NCBI GenBank assembly: GCA_043718065.1
Contig: JAYSWJ010000329.1
Coordinates: 1-17,026, forward strand
Length of the DNA: 17,026 nt
Reading direction: 5' to 3'
From: JAAFIP01 sp043718065
GTDB lineage: Bacteria; Pseudomonadota; Gammaproteobacteria; Burkholderiales; Burkholderiaceae_C
Under the pieces are notes generated by a model. That model saw only the letters and a list, made by a program, of their open reading frames with translations, was not told where the DNA came from and made no database searches. A program made the position numbers and the translations under genes. Shown here in pieces: positions 1 to 6,552 of this stretch (position 1 is its first letter; every line of letters begins with the position of its first letter).

Positions 1-1954
1 TGCCAAGATTGAGCTGAAACAGCGCATCCATGTGCTGATCATTCCTAACAAAACGCTAGAGACACCTAACTACAAGCTAGAGCGCTTGAAGCACGACGAC
101 CCGCGCCTAGACAACCTGGACGTCAGCTACAAAATGGCCGACGAAGTGGAAGACCCCACCACCGTCACACGCCGCAGCCAAGAGCCGACCAACAAGCAAA
201 CGCCCGTGATCAAAGGCGTGCTACCGGATGCGCCCGCACCTATGGCAGCGCCCAAGGTGGTTGCCGAAGTGGCTGCAGTTGCTATTAATCCAGTAGCTGC
301 CCAAGCAGTACCTACGGCCCCAGTGGCACAAAAGCCTGCAGAAAAAGGCTTTTTTGGTTGGATCAAAGGCTTGTTTGGCAGTGGCGATGCGCCTGAAGCG
401 CCAGTGGCAGCAGAAGCGAAAAAAGAAGACGGTAGCAGCACAGTCCAGCAACGCGAAGGTCGCAGCGCAGGCCGTGATGTGCGTCGTGATGGCGGACGCG
501 ACAGTGGCCGTGGCGGCGAACGCGCTGAAGGCGAACGCGAAGGCGGCCGTGGCCGTGGCGGCCGTGGTGGCCGTGGCCGTGATGGCGACCGCGCACCGCG
601 TGGTGACCGTCCACCCCGCGAAGGCGGTGATCGTACTGCACGCGATGGTGCAGAGCGTCCTGCACGCGACGGTGACCGTTCGCCAAGGGCCGAGGGCGAT
701 CGCGCCCCACGTGAAGACCGCGCCCCGCGCGAAGGCTTTGAGGCGCGCGAGCCCCGTGAACCCCGAACTGACGGCGAAGGCCGCTCAGAGCGCGGTGGTC
801 GTGGTGGCCGTGGCCGTGGTAGTGAACGCGACGGTGAACGTGGCGGTGAACGCGGTCAGCGCGCACCCCGCGCCGACCTGCAAGCCACTGAAAATCCAAC
901 GCCCAGCGCTAATCTAGCCCTAGACGCGCAAAACACCCTGCAAGAAAGCGCCGAACAGCGCGCCAACCAGCGTGCCGAGCGCATTGCCCGCGAAGAAGGC
1001 TTTGACGCCAACCCAGCAGGTCAAGAAGCTGGCAACGCTGACGGTGCACGCACCGAGGGCCGTCGTGAACGCGGCGAGCGCGGTGGCAGGGGCCGTGGAC
1101 GTGGTGAACGCAGTGACAATGGCGATGCGCAATCGAAAAGCGCGAACGGTTCCAACGATGGCAATGGCCACGGCATCGCAGCCGGTGCAGCTGTGGCCGG
1201 GGTAGCCGCTGCAGGTGCGGCAGCATTTGCAGACCATCAGGGTAGCCAAGGTGCCCGGGGTAACGTCTCGCAAGCTGATGGCCAGCCGCCTGAAGGCAAC
1301 GACAGCGAACGCCGCGAACCGCGCGAGCGCCGAGCCGATGGAAGCGAACCGCGCGAGCGCCGAGCCGATGGAAGCGAACCGCGCGAGCGCCGAGCCGATG
1401 GAAGCGAACCGCGCGAGCGCCGTTCGCGTGACCGTTATGGTCGTGACCGTGGCGAGCGACGTGAACGCACCGATGGCGAAGATTCAAGCACCAATCAGCC
1501 TCCGGTTCAAGCAGAATATGCTCAAGCAGCTATGGAAAACGGAGTGCCATCGGCTAACCAAGCTCATACGCCCGCTTTTGCATCTGCGCCACCAGCACCG
1601 GCTTATGCACCATCTGTGCAAGCTACAAGGCCTGTGCCTGCCAGCAGCCCAGTCGCCACGTCCAGCAGCGCTGCTCCTGCACGCAGCATGCCTAAGGTAG
1701 CCAGCTATGACCTGCCCTTGGCAGACATGGCGCAGGTTGCCAGCGGCTCGGGCCTAGAGTGGGTTAACTCCAACGCTGACAAAATTGCCGCCGTGCAAGC
1801 CCAGATCGCTGCAGAGCCTAAGCCAGTGCACGTCCCCCGCGAACGCCCTGCAGCAGTGGTGATCGACCAAAGCCCCCTGGTGCTGGTAGAAACCAAGCGC
1901 AATCTAAGCGACATGACGCTGCCATTTGAAGCCGCAGCGCAGCAGCAACAATAA
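1..1954 (+). CDS. rne: Ribonuclease E, C-terminal part (5' end outside window)
   Basis: Endoribonuclease that starts mRNA decay and processes rRNA and tRNA precursors; its C-terminal half is the degradosome scaffold. The reading frame is open from base 2, so the true start lies upstream; the GTG at 32 is internal. About 650 residues are visible. The first ~50 (IPNKTLETPNYKLERL, HDDPRLDNL) are the conserved end of the catalytic region. At 338-385 the segment KGFFGWIKGLFGSG resembles the amphipathic membrane-binding segment of E. coli RNase E (which contains RFFGALKALF), suggesting inner-membrane attachment. About residues 150-380 are Arg/Gly/Asp/Glu-rich low-complexity sequence of RGG type (RNA binding, disordered), followed by a PRERRADGSE repeat. 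The extreme C-terminus (GLEWVNSNADKI, VHVPRERP, LVLVETKRNL, LPFE) looks like the conserved tail motif of Burkholderiales RNase E. It is followed by a strong terminator. Identification is firm; scaffold partners cannot be read from the sequence. Confidence 0.95.
   Translation, partial: AKIELKQRIHVLIIPNKTLETPNYKLERLKHDDPRLDNLDVSYKMADEVEDPTTVTRRSQEPTNKQTPVIKGVLPDAPAPMAAPKVVAEVAAVAINPVAAQAVPTAPVAQKPAEKGFFGWIKGLFGSGDAPEAPVAAEAKKEDGSSTVQQREGRSAGRDVRRDGGRDSGRGGERAEGEREGGRGRGGRGGRGRDGDRAPRGDRPPREGGDRTARDGAERPARDGDRSPRAEGDRAPREDRAPREGFEAREPREPRTDGEGRSERGGRGGRGRGSERDGERGGERGQRAPRADLQATENPTPSANLALDAQNTLQESAEQRANQRAERIAREEGFDANPAGQEAGNADGARTEGRRERGERGGRGRGRGERSDNGDAQSKSANGSNDGNGHGIAAGAAVAGVAAAGAAAFADHQGSQGARGNVSQADGQPPEGNDSERREPRERRADGSEPRERRADGSEPRERRADGSEPRERRSRDRYGRDRGERRERTDGEDSSTNQPPVQAEYAQAAMENGVPSANQAHTPAFASAPPAPAYAPSVQATRPVPASSPVATSSSAAPARSMPKVASYDLPLADMAQVASGSGLEWVNSNADKIAAVQAQIAAEPKPVHVPRERPAAVVIDQSPLVLVETKRNLSDMTLPFEAAAQQQQ
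1321..1422 (+). repeat. 30-bp exact tandem repeat inside rne (3.4 copies)
   Basis: Three identical 30-bp units start at 1321, 1351 and 1381, with a 12-base partial fourth unit at 1411-1422. The unit length is a multiple of three, so it encodes a 10-residue repeat (PRERRADGSE) in the disordered Arg-rich tail. Identity at DNA level, including synonymous positions, points to recent slippage or recombination rather than old protein repeats. Copy number could vary between strains without a frameshift. Confidence 0.95.
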
Positions 1955-1974
1955 ACTAGCTGCACGCCCAAAAC

Positions 1975-2010
1975 AAAAGCCGCCAGCTGCAAAGCTTGGC
2001 GGCTTTTTTT
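1975..2010 (+). terminator. Rho-independent terminator of rne
   Basis: GCCGCCA at 1979-1985 pairs with TGGCGGC at 1997-2003 across an 11-base loop. An A-run before the stem (1975-1978) can pair with the start of the seven-T tract at 2004-2010. It begins 20 bases after the rne stop codon. The A-rich side also gives some potential for termination from the other strand. Confidence 0.92.
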
Positions 2011-2191
2011 ATGGACTGATTTATATAGGACTTAAAAATCTAGTTTATTAGAGATTCGGCATTTAAATGAGTACTAAGAAATTAGTGGATACAATTTTTC
2101 TCACGCTCCAGCCGTCATTTGTAATATTCGAGTTATGTAGCTTAGGTGGGTGCATGATAATATTCAAACAAAATATTACGTGATCCACAGC

Positions 2192-2794
2192 ATGTTCAAA
2201 TCGAAATCTAGTGTAACAGCCGCAGATGCATCTGCAGCTGTTGCTTCGCACCAATTAGAAATTGAAGCACTTGACAAAGAACTCTTGATCAGCATGTTGT
2301 GTGAAGCCCGGTGCATCACCCCCATGACCCGCGCTGAGGCCAGAATTGCAGCCAGCTACATGCGTGCTCGCCAGTACGCAGACAACCAAATGCTGATCAA
2401 AGAAGGTGATAAAACCGACTCTGACTACATGCTGTGGATACTGCACGGTGAGGCGGTAGTCGAATCGCTGCCCACCAGCGACAGTGCCCCCATCACCGTC
2501 ACAGTGCTAGGTCCAGGCACTACAGTGGGAGAGCTGAGTTTGATGGACGGTGGCCCACGCTCTTTAACCTGCACCGCCTCAGGCGACACACGCTGCGCAG
2601 CCTTGACCCAACGCATGCTGCAGCGCATGGCGCAAGAGCACCCTGAGGTGGCCATCAAAGTAATCTCCAGCGTTTTTATCGGCGTGACCATTCGCATGCG
2701 CGATTTGACTGAAAAACTCAAACGCTTTGTGCGGCTGAACCAAACTATGAATGATGCTTTGCTAGAAACCACCATCATGCAGGTCTTGCGCTAA
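2192..2794 (+). CDS. Cyclic nucleotide-binding domain protein without DNA-binding domain
   Basis: A 200-residue soluble protein with one Crp/Fnr-type cyclic-nucleotide-binding beta-barrel at about residues 45-150. The stretch at 107-130 (GPGTTVGELSLMDGGPRS) matches the phosphate-binding cassette layout, with the Gly-Glu pair and the Arg that contacts the phosphate. After the barrel there is one charged helix (160-182) and then the protein ends, with no helix-turn-helix, so it is not a classical Crp regulator. It may sense a nucleotide and act through a protein partner; ligand and target are unknown. Start: the ATG at 2192 (MFKSK) is preferred because related short proteins, as I recall them, start MF. 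A GTG at 2150 in frame would add 14 residues, but its SD-like AGGTGG touches the start codon. Monocistronic; the upstream spacer is AT-rich. The next gene is convergent. Confidence 0.8.
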   Translation: MFKSKSSVTAADASAAVASHQLEIEALDKELLISMLCEARCITPMTRAEARIAASYMRARQYADNQMLIKEGDKTDSDYMLWILHGEAVVESLPTSDSAPITVTVLGPGTTVGELSLMDGGPRSLTCTASGDTRCAALTQRMLQRMAQEHPEVAIKVISSVFIGVTIRMRDLTEKLKRFVRLNQTMNDALLETTIMQVLR

Positions 2795-2909
2795 TGCAGC
2801 ATTTAACACGAGCGACCCATTTGCCGTGTCATCACGGTTTGGCAGGACCATCCGTTTAGCGCAGCAGCAAGGTGCTGGACCATAGGCTACGCGGCGGCCT
2901 ATTACTAGG

Positions 2910-3704
2910 CTAGGTGGCTGCGGATGCAACAGGGCATAGCAAATGGTAGTGCACAGCGCCTGCCTTGCCTGCGCGGCTCACCTGCAGGCCCACACTGGCC
3001 AAATCTTCGTTCGTCCAAGGCTTCGGTGCCTCTAGATACACCACGCCTTGGGCCGACACAGCACGTGCAGCGGCGACTAGTGCTTTGTCAAAAATAGGCG
3101 CATTAAAAGGTGGGTCGATAAACACCACATCTACGCTACCGCGCGGCAAGGCCAGCAGTATGGCGATACCGTCACCGCGCTGAATGCGCACCATATCGGC
3201 TTTGAGCCTGGTTTTTAAAGCTTGCAGTTGCGCAATCAGTTTGGCCTCGGGCTCAATCAGCAGCACATCGGCAGCACCGCGCGATGCTGCCTCCAAGCCC
3301 AGCGCGCCTGTGCCCGCAAACGCATCAACGCAGCGCATGCCTGTCATGTCTTGGCCTAGCCAGTTAAACAAAGTCTCGCGTACGCGGTCGGGTGTGGGGC
3401 GCAGGCCGGGCAGGTTGGCCACGGCCAGCTTGATGCGCTTCCACAGGCCACCAATCAGCCGTACTTCGTTGGCGGGGCGTTGCAGCGCGGTGTGCAGTTT
3501 GGCCGCAGCTTGCAGGGCTTGCTTGCTTGGTTTTACCAGCTGCTCAGGCGCCGCAGGGGTAGATATCGCGCTGGGTTGCGATGCGGTGTGGGCTGGTTTC
3601 TGGCCCGGTTTGCGGTTTTTAAAAGCTTCGCGTTTGTCAGCGCTGCGCGCTAACTTTTCGATCATGTGGGTGGCCTCTGCCATATTGCGGCTAGACACTT
3701 TCAA
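2910..3704 (-). CDS. rsmD: 16S rRNA (guanine966-N2)-methyltransferase RsmD
   Basis: SAM-dependent enzyme that methylates G966 of 16S rRNA in the small subunit. With the start chosen here the protein has 264 residues. RLIGGLWKR (82-90) and LRPTPDRVRETLFNWL (101-116) are typical RsmD sequences. The SAM motif DAFAGTGALGLEA is at 127-139 and the catalytic DPPF at 197-200. The family is usually near 190-200 residues; here about 75 extra N-terminal residues are basic and Ala/Pro-rich. Start choice: TTG at 3704 has a perfect AGGAGG at 3711-3716 with 6-base spacing and overlaps the TGA of the upstream M16 gene (TTGA), the usual sign of translational coupling. An ATG at 3683 is an alternative seven codons in; the frame is open upstream to 3842, but that would be deep inside the M16 gene. 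Last gene of the M16-M16-rsmD operon. Confidence 0.92.
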   Translation of the reverse strand: MKVSSRNMAEATHMIEKLARSADKREAFKNRKPGQKPAHTASQPSAISTPAAPEQLVKPSKQALQAAAKLHTALQRPANEVRLIGGLWKRIKLAVANLPGLRPTPDRVRETLFNWLGQDMTGMRCVDAFAGTGALGLEAASRGAADVLLIEPEAKLIAQLQALKTRLKADMVRIQRGDGIAILLALPRGSVDVVFIDPPFNAPIFDKALVAAARAVSAQGVVYLEAPKPWTNEDLASVGLQVSRAGKAGAVHYHLLCPVASAAT

Positions 3705-5044
3705 TTTGCGCCTCCTACTACCACGGTCACCATTTTGTCGGGCTGCAGCTTGCGCTGCATGGCCGCTTGAATATCTTGTGCCGTAATCTTTTCGACACGC
3801 TGCGACCACGTGGTCAAATAATCTAATGGCAAGTTGACCCACGCGATATTGGCCACGTTGTCTAGCAACTTTTTGTTGGAGTCGATGCGCAGGGCAAAGC
3901 CGCCAATCAAGTTATCTTTAGCCGCTTGCACTTCTTCAACGGTAGGGCCTTGGGACACGAAACTGGCCAGCACCTCGCGCGAGACTTGCACGGCCTGTGC
4001 AGCTTGGTCAGGGCGGGTTTGCAGGCCTATGGCAAAGGCCCCTGCATGCAAGCCGGGGCTAAAGTAGCTGTACACGCTGTAGCTTAAACCGCGCTTTTCG
4101 CGCACTTCGCGTGTGAGGCGTGAGGTAAAACCACCGCCACCCAAGATGTGGTTACCCAACAGCAGCGCAAAAAAATCGGGGTCGGTGCGTTTATAGCCCG
4201 GCTGGCCAATGCTGACGTGGGCCTGCGCAGATTCAAACGGTACCTTGATGTCTTGCGCCGCTGCCAGAGGCTGCACCTCGGGCACAGCGGGCAGCGTGTC
4301 GCAACCGTCTTGCGGCAGGCCTGCTAGCAATTGCGTAGCCATCTTTTGCGCATCGGCTTGCGTGACGGCCCCCACAATGCTTACCTTCGCGCGGCAAGCG
4401 CGTATATGCGTTGCATAGAAGGTGCGCATGGCGCCCACGTTGATGCGGCGCAAAGACGCCTCTGTAAACTCATAACCGTAAGGGTGCGTGCCGTAAACCG
4501 CTGCGTTAAAGCGGTGTGCAGCGATGGTGGCGGGCTTGGTATTGGACTCTTTGAGGTTAGCGCTGATGCGCTCCATATCACGCTGCCACTGCGCTGCTGC
4601 AAAGGCAGGAACGGCCATTTGCTGCGCGGCCAGCGCCAGTGCTTTGGGCAGTAGATCAGGATAGGTCAGCGAGCGCAGCGAAAAACCCATGCGGTCGTCG
4701 CCACCGCCCGCGCCAAAGCTGGCACCTAAATCAGCCCACGCTTCGCCCAATTGATTCTCGTCCTGCGCAGGCCGGTTTTGCCAGGCCAGCACGCCTTTGC
4801 TCAGCTGCCCACTGGTCATGCTGGCCAAGCCCGCCATACCCTGCGGGTCGCGCCGGTCGCCAGCATCAAATTCGATCTGCACATCGACCATAGGAATGCC
4901 CATGCTGGACACCACGTACACCTTGGCACCGCTGGGTAGGGTGGTCGATAGTATCGGTAAATTAGCCCAAGAATTAGATATGAAAAACGCTGTACAGGCC
5001 GTAATACCTGCTCTAGCAGCTATTGATTTAATAGTAAATTGCAT
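3701..5044 (-). CDS. M16 family peptidase, non-catalytic partner subunit, periplasmic
   Basis: A 447-residue insulinase-like (M16B) protein with an N-terminal signal peptide (about 1-27, ending SWA) and two M16 half-domains. At the place of the zinc motif HxxEH the sequence reads GLASMTSGQL (73-82), so the zinc ligands are missing. The C-terminal half keeps the Arg/Tyr motif used for substrate binding (REVREKRGLSYSVYSYF, 312-328). This is the usual non-catalytic half of a two-gene M16 pair; the catalytic half is the gene 12 bases upstream, and the two probably form a heterodimer like bacterial PqqL-type pairs or the mitochondrial processing peptidase. Substrate unknown. Start ATG 5044, with only a weak SD (AAAGGG). 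Odd: the codons for the signal peptide are a copy of a dispersed intergenic repeat (see repeat at 4987-5037). Its stop overlaps the rsmD start. Confidence 0.92.
   Translation of the reverse strand: MQFTIKSIAARAGITACTAFFISNSWANLPILSTTLPSGAKVYVVSSMGIPMVDVQIEFDAGDRRDPQGMAGLASMTSGQLSKGVLAWQNRPAQDENQLGEAWADLGASFGAGGGDDRMGFSLRSLTYPDLLPKALALAAQQMAVPAFAAAQWQRDMERISANLKESNTKPATIAAHRFNAAVYGTHPYGYEFTEASLRRINVGAMRTFYATHIRACRAKVSIVGAVTQADAQKMATQLLAGLPQDGCDTLPAVPEVQPLAAAQDIKVPFESAQAHVSIGQPGYKRTDPDFFALLLGNHILGGGGFTSRLTREVREKRGLSYSVYSYFSPGLHAGAFAIGLQTRPDQAAQAVQVSREVLASFVSQGPTVEEVQAAKDNLIGGFALRIDSNKKLLDNVANIAWVNLPLDYLTTWSQRVEKITAQDIQAAMQRKLQPDKMVTVVVGGAN
3711..3716 (-). promoter_or_regulatory. Shine-Dalgarno AGGAGG that sets the rsmD TTG start
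   Basis: A perfect AGGAGG on the minus strand, inside the last codons of the upstream M16 gene and 6 bases before TTG at 3704. For the ATG at 3683 the spacing would be 27 bases, which is too long. This is the reason for annotating a TTG start. Confidence 0.75.
4987..5037 (-). repeat. Dispersed repeat family A, copy 1, encoding a signal peptide
   Basis: On the minus strand this reads TTACTATTAAATCAATAGCT, then GCTAGAGCAGGTATTACGGC. It aligns with copies 2 (7862-7908) and 3 (13957-14003): the shared pattern is TACTA, an A/T-rich stretch, TAGCT, KCTWGAGCAG, and then TAT or GTAT. The core CTGCT-AGAGCAG is a short hairpin. Copies 2 and 3 are intergenic, whereas this one starts 7 bases inside the M16 gene and is read as residues 3-19 of its signal peptide. 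Confidence 0.75.
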
Positions 5045-5056
5045 GAAAAAAACCCT

Positions 5057-6523
5057 TTAATGTCGCGCGCCCGCAGGCGGTGTGCGCGGCTTGCGCTGCG
5101 TGCCCATGGGCTGGGGCAACAAGGTGCCCACGGTCAGTGCATCGTCGCCAAAATACTGTGCGGCTACGGTTTTTACTTGCGCGGCAGTCACTGCACGCAG
5201 CCGCTCTATGACTACCTCGTCGGTGTCTAGCGGCAAGCCGTTAGCCCAGTTGGACCCGAGCGAGCGGGCTTGGGAGAAGACAGAATCTTTCTCATACACC
5301 TGGCCTGCCACCCATTGCGTTTTAACGCGGCTAAGCTCGGCCTCGCTCACGCCGCTGGTGGCTATTTTGGCCACTTGCTGGCGCAGCGCCGCCTCTAGCT
5401 GGGCAGCGGTTTTGCCTTTGGCAGGCACGCCGTCTAGCGCGCAAATTTGCGGGCCACGGCCCGAAAACCCGCAGTAGGCACCCGCACTGTCAGCCACCGC
5501 ACCCTCGCCTTGCGTTAGCGCGCGGTCTAGCCGCGCACCACTGTAGCCGTCTAGCACGGCCGACAGCACGATCAACGCATAGGCGTCTAGCGTAGCGGTG
5601 TCGGTTGCGGTGGGCGACGTAATTTGCGGCACTTTAAAAGCCAGGCTGACATACGCTTGCTCGGCTGGCGCTTTAAAGTCAATGCGGCGCATGCCCGTTT
5701 GCAGCGGCTCCTCGCGCGGCTTGCGTGCGGGGATAGCGCGGCTAGGAATGCTGCCGTAGTATTTTTCTACCAATGCTTTAGCTGCTGCCACATCTACATC
5801 GCCTGCTATTACTACCGCAGCATTCTTGGGGCTGTACCACTGGCGATAGAAGTTGCGCGCATCATCGGGCGTCATGGCGTCCAGGTCACTCATCCAGCCT
5901 ACGATAGGGCGGCGGTAGGGTGATGCGGTAAACATCACGCCGCTCATGGCCTCCCACATCAGGCTACGCGGGTTGTCGTCGGTACGCGAGCGGCGTTCTT
6001 CTTTCACCACCTCTAGCTCTTTTTTAAATTCTTCGTCGGCCCATTGGTTTTTAACAAAGCGGTTGGCCTCTAGCTTCATCACGTCTTCCAGCTTGCTCGA
6101 CGGAATCTGCTGGTAATAGCCGGTGTAATCTTTGGACGTAAAGGCGTTTTCACGGCCGCCCAGTGCGGCTACTTTTTGCGAAAATTCGCCCGGCTTTAGT
6201 ACATCAGTACCATTAAACAGCATGTGCTCCAGCACATGGGCCACGCCGGTAGTGCCGTCCACCTCGTCAATGGCCCCTACGCGCACCCACAGCATGTGCA
6301 CCGCAGTAGGCGCACGCCGGTCGGGCTTGATGATGACCGTCAAACCATTGGGCAACGTAAATTGCTGGGCTTGGCTGGCCGCTGCAGAAGGGTTTTGGGC
6401 TGAAGTAGCGGTTGCTGCGACTGGGCTTGCGGTGGGCGTGCCGCTTTGGGCAATGGCTTGCCCAGTCGTCAGTGCCAAACAAGCGGTAGTAAGAATAGTA
6501 AAAAGAGGGGTTAATATTTTCAT
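5057..6523 (-). CDS. M16 family zinc metallopeptidase, catalytic subunit, periplasmic
   Basis: A 488-residue insulinase-type protease. Residues 1-25 are a clear signal peptide (MKILTPLFTILTTACLALTT, cleavage after AIA), followed by an Ala/Ser/Thr/Pro linker to about residue 53. The zinc motif HVLEH is at 96-100, and the distal glutamate lies in ELEVVKEERR (169-178), the right distance downstream. The second half-domain follows, with a degenerate Arg/Tyr region near GYSGARLDRALTQ. It is expected to degrade peptides in the periplasm together with the non-catalytic partner encoded next. Start ATG 6523 is preferred because it begins the signal peptide; the frame is open to 6601, but that would overlap ftsY. 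It is first in the M16-M16-rsmD operon and divergent from ftsY with only 29 bases between start codons, so its promoter must overlap ftsY coding sequence. Confidence 0.94.
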   Translation of the reverse strand: MKILTPLFTILTTACLALTTGQAIAQSGTPTASPVAATATSAQNPSAAASQAQQFTLPNGLTVIIKPDRRAPTAVHMLWVRVGAIDEVDGTTGVAHVLEHMLFNGTDVLKPGEFSQKVAALGGRENAFTSKDYTGYYQQIPSSKLEDVMKLEANRFVKNQWADEEFKKELEVVKEERRSRTDDNPRSLMWEAMSGVMFTASPYRRPIVGWMSDLDAMTPDDARNFYRQWYSPKNAAVVIAGDVDVAAAKALVEKYYGSIPSRAIPARKPREEPLQTGMRRIDFKAPAEQAYVSLAFKVPQITSPTATDTATLDAYALIVLSAVLDGYSGARLDRALTQGEGAVADSAGAYCGFSGRGPQICALDGVPAKGKTAAQLEAALRQQVAKIATSGVSEAELSRVKTQWVAGQVYEKDSVFSQARSLGSNWANGLPLDTDEVVIERLRAVTAAQVKTVAAQYFGDDALTVGTLLPQPMGTQRKPRTPPAGARH

Positions 6524-6552
6524 AGAATAGTCTGATTGTAGAAACTCACCAA

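Noticed and set aside
1321..1422. CRISPR-like direct repeats
   Set aside because: The units are contiguous with no spacers and are part of the rne coding frame.
363..1487. Several long antisense and +1 frames over the rne tail
   Set aside because: By-products of Arg/Gly/Asp-rich low-complexity coding; their proteins are His/Arg or Ala/Val repeats without a family.
2063..2150. TACAAT at 2090-2095 as a -10 box for the CNB-domain gene
   Set aside because: No acceptable -35 element at 16-18 bases; AT-rich sequence makes chance matches common.
2882..2902. Inverted repeat ATAGGC...GCCTAT between the convergent CNB-domain gene and rsmD
   Set aside because: Only a 6-bp stem with a 9-base loop and no T tract; too weak to call a terminator.
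3184..3786. 200-codon plus-strand frame over rsmD
   Set aside because: Antisense shadow of a confidently identified methyltransferase gene.
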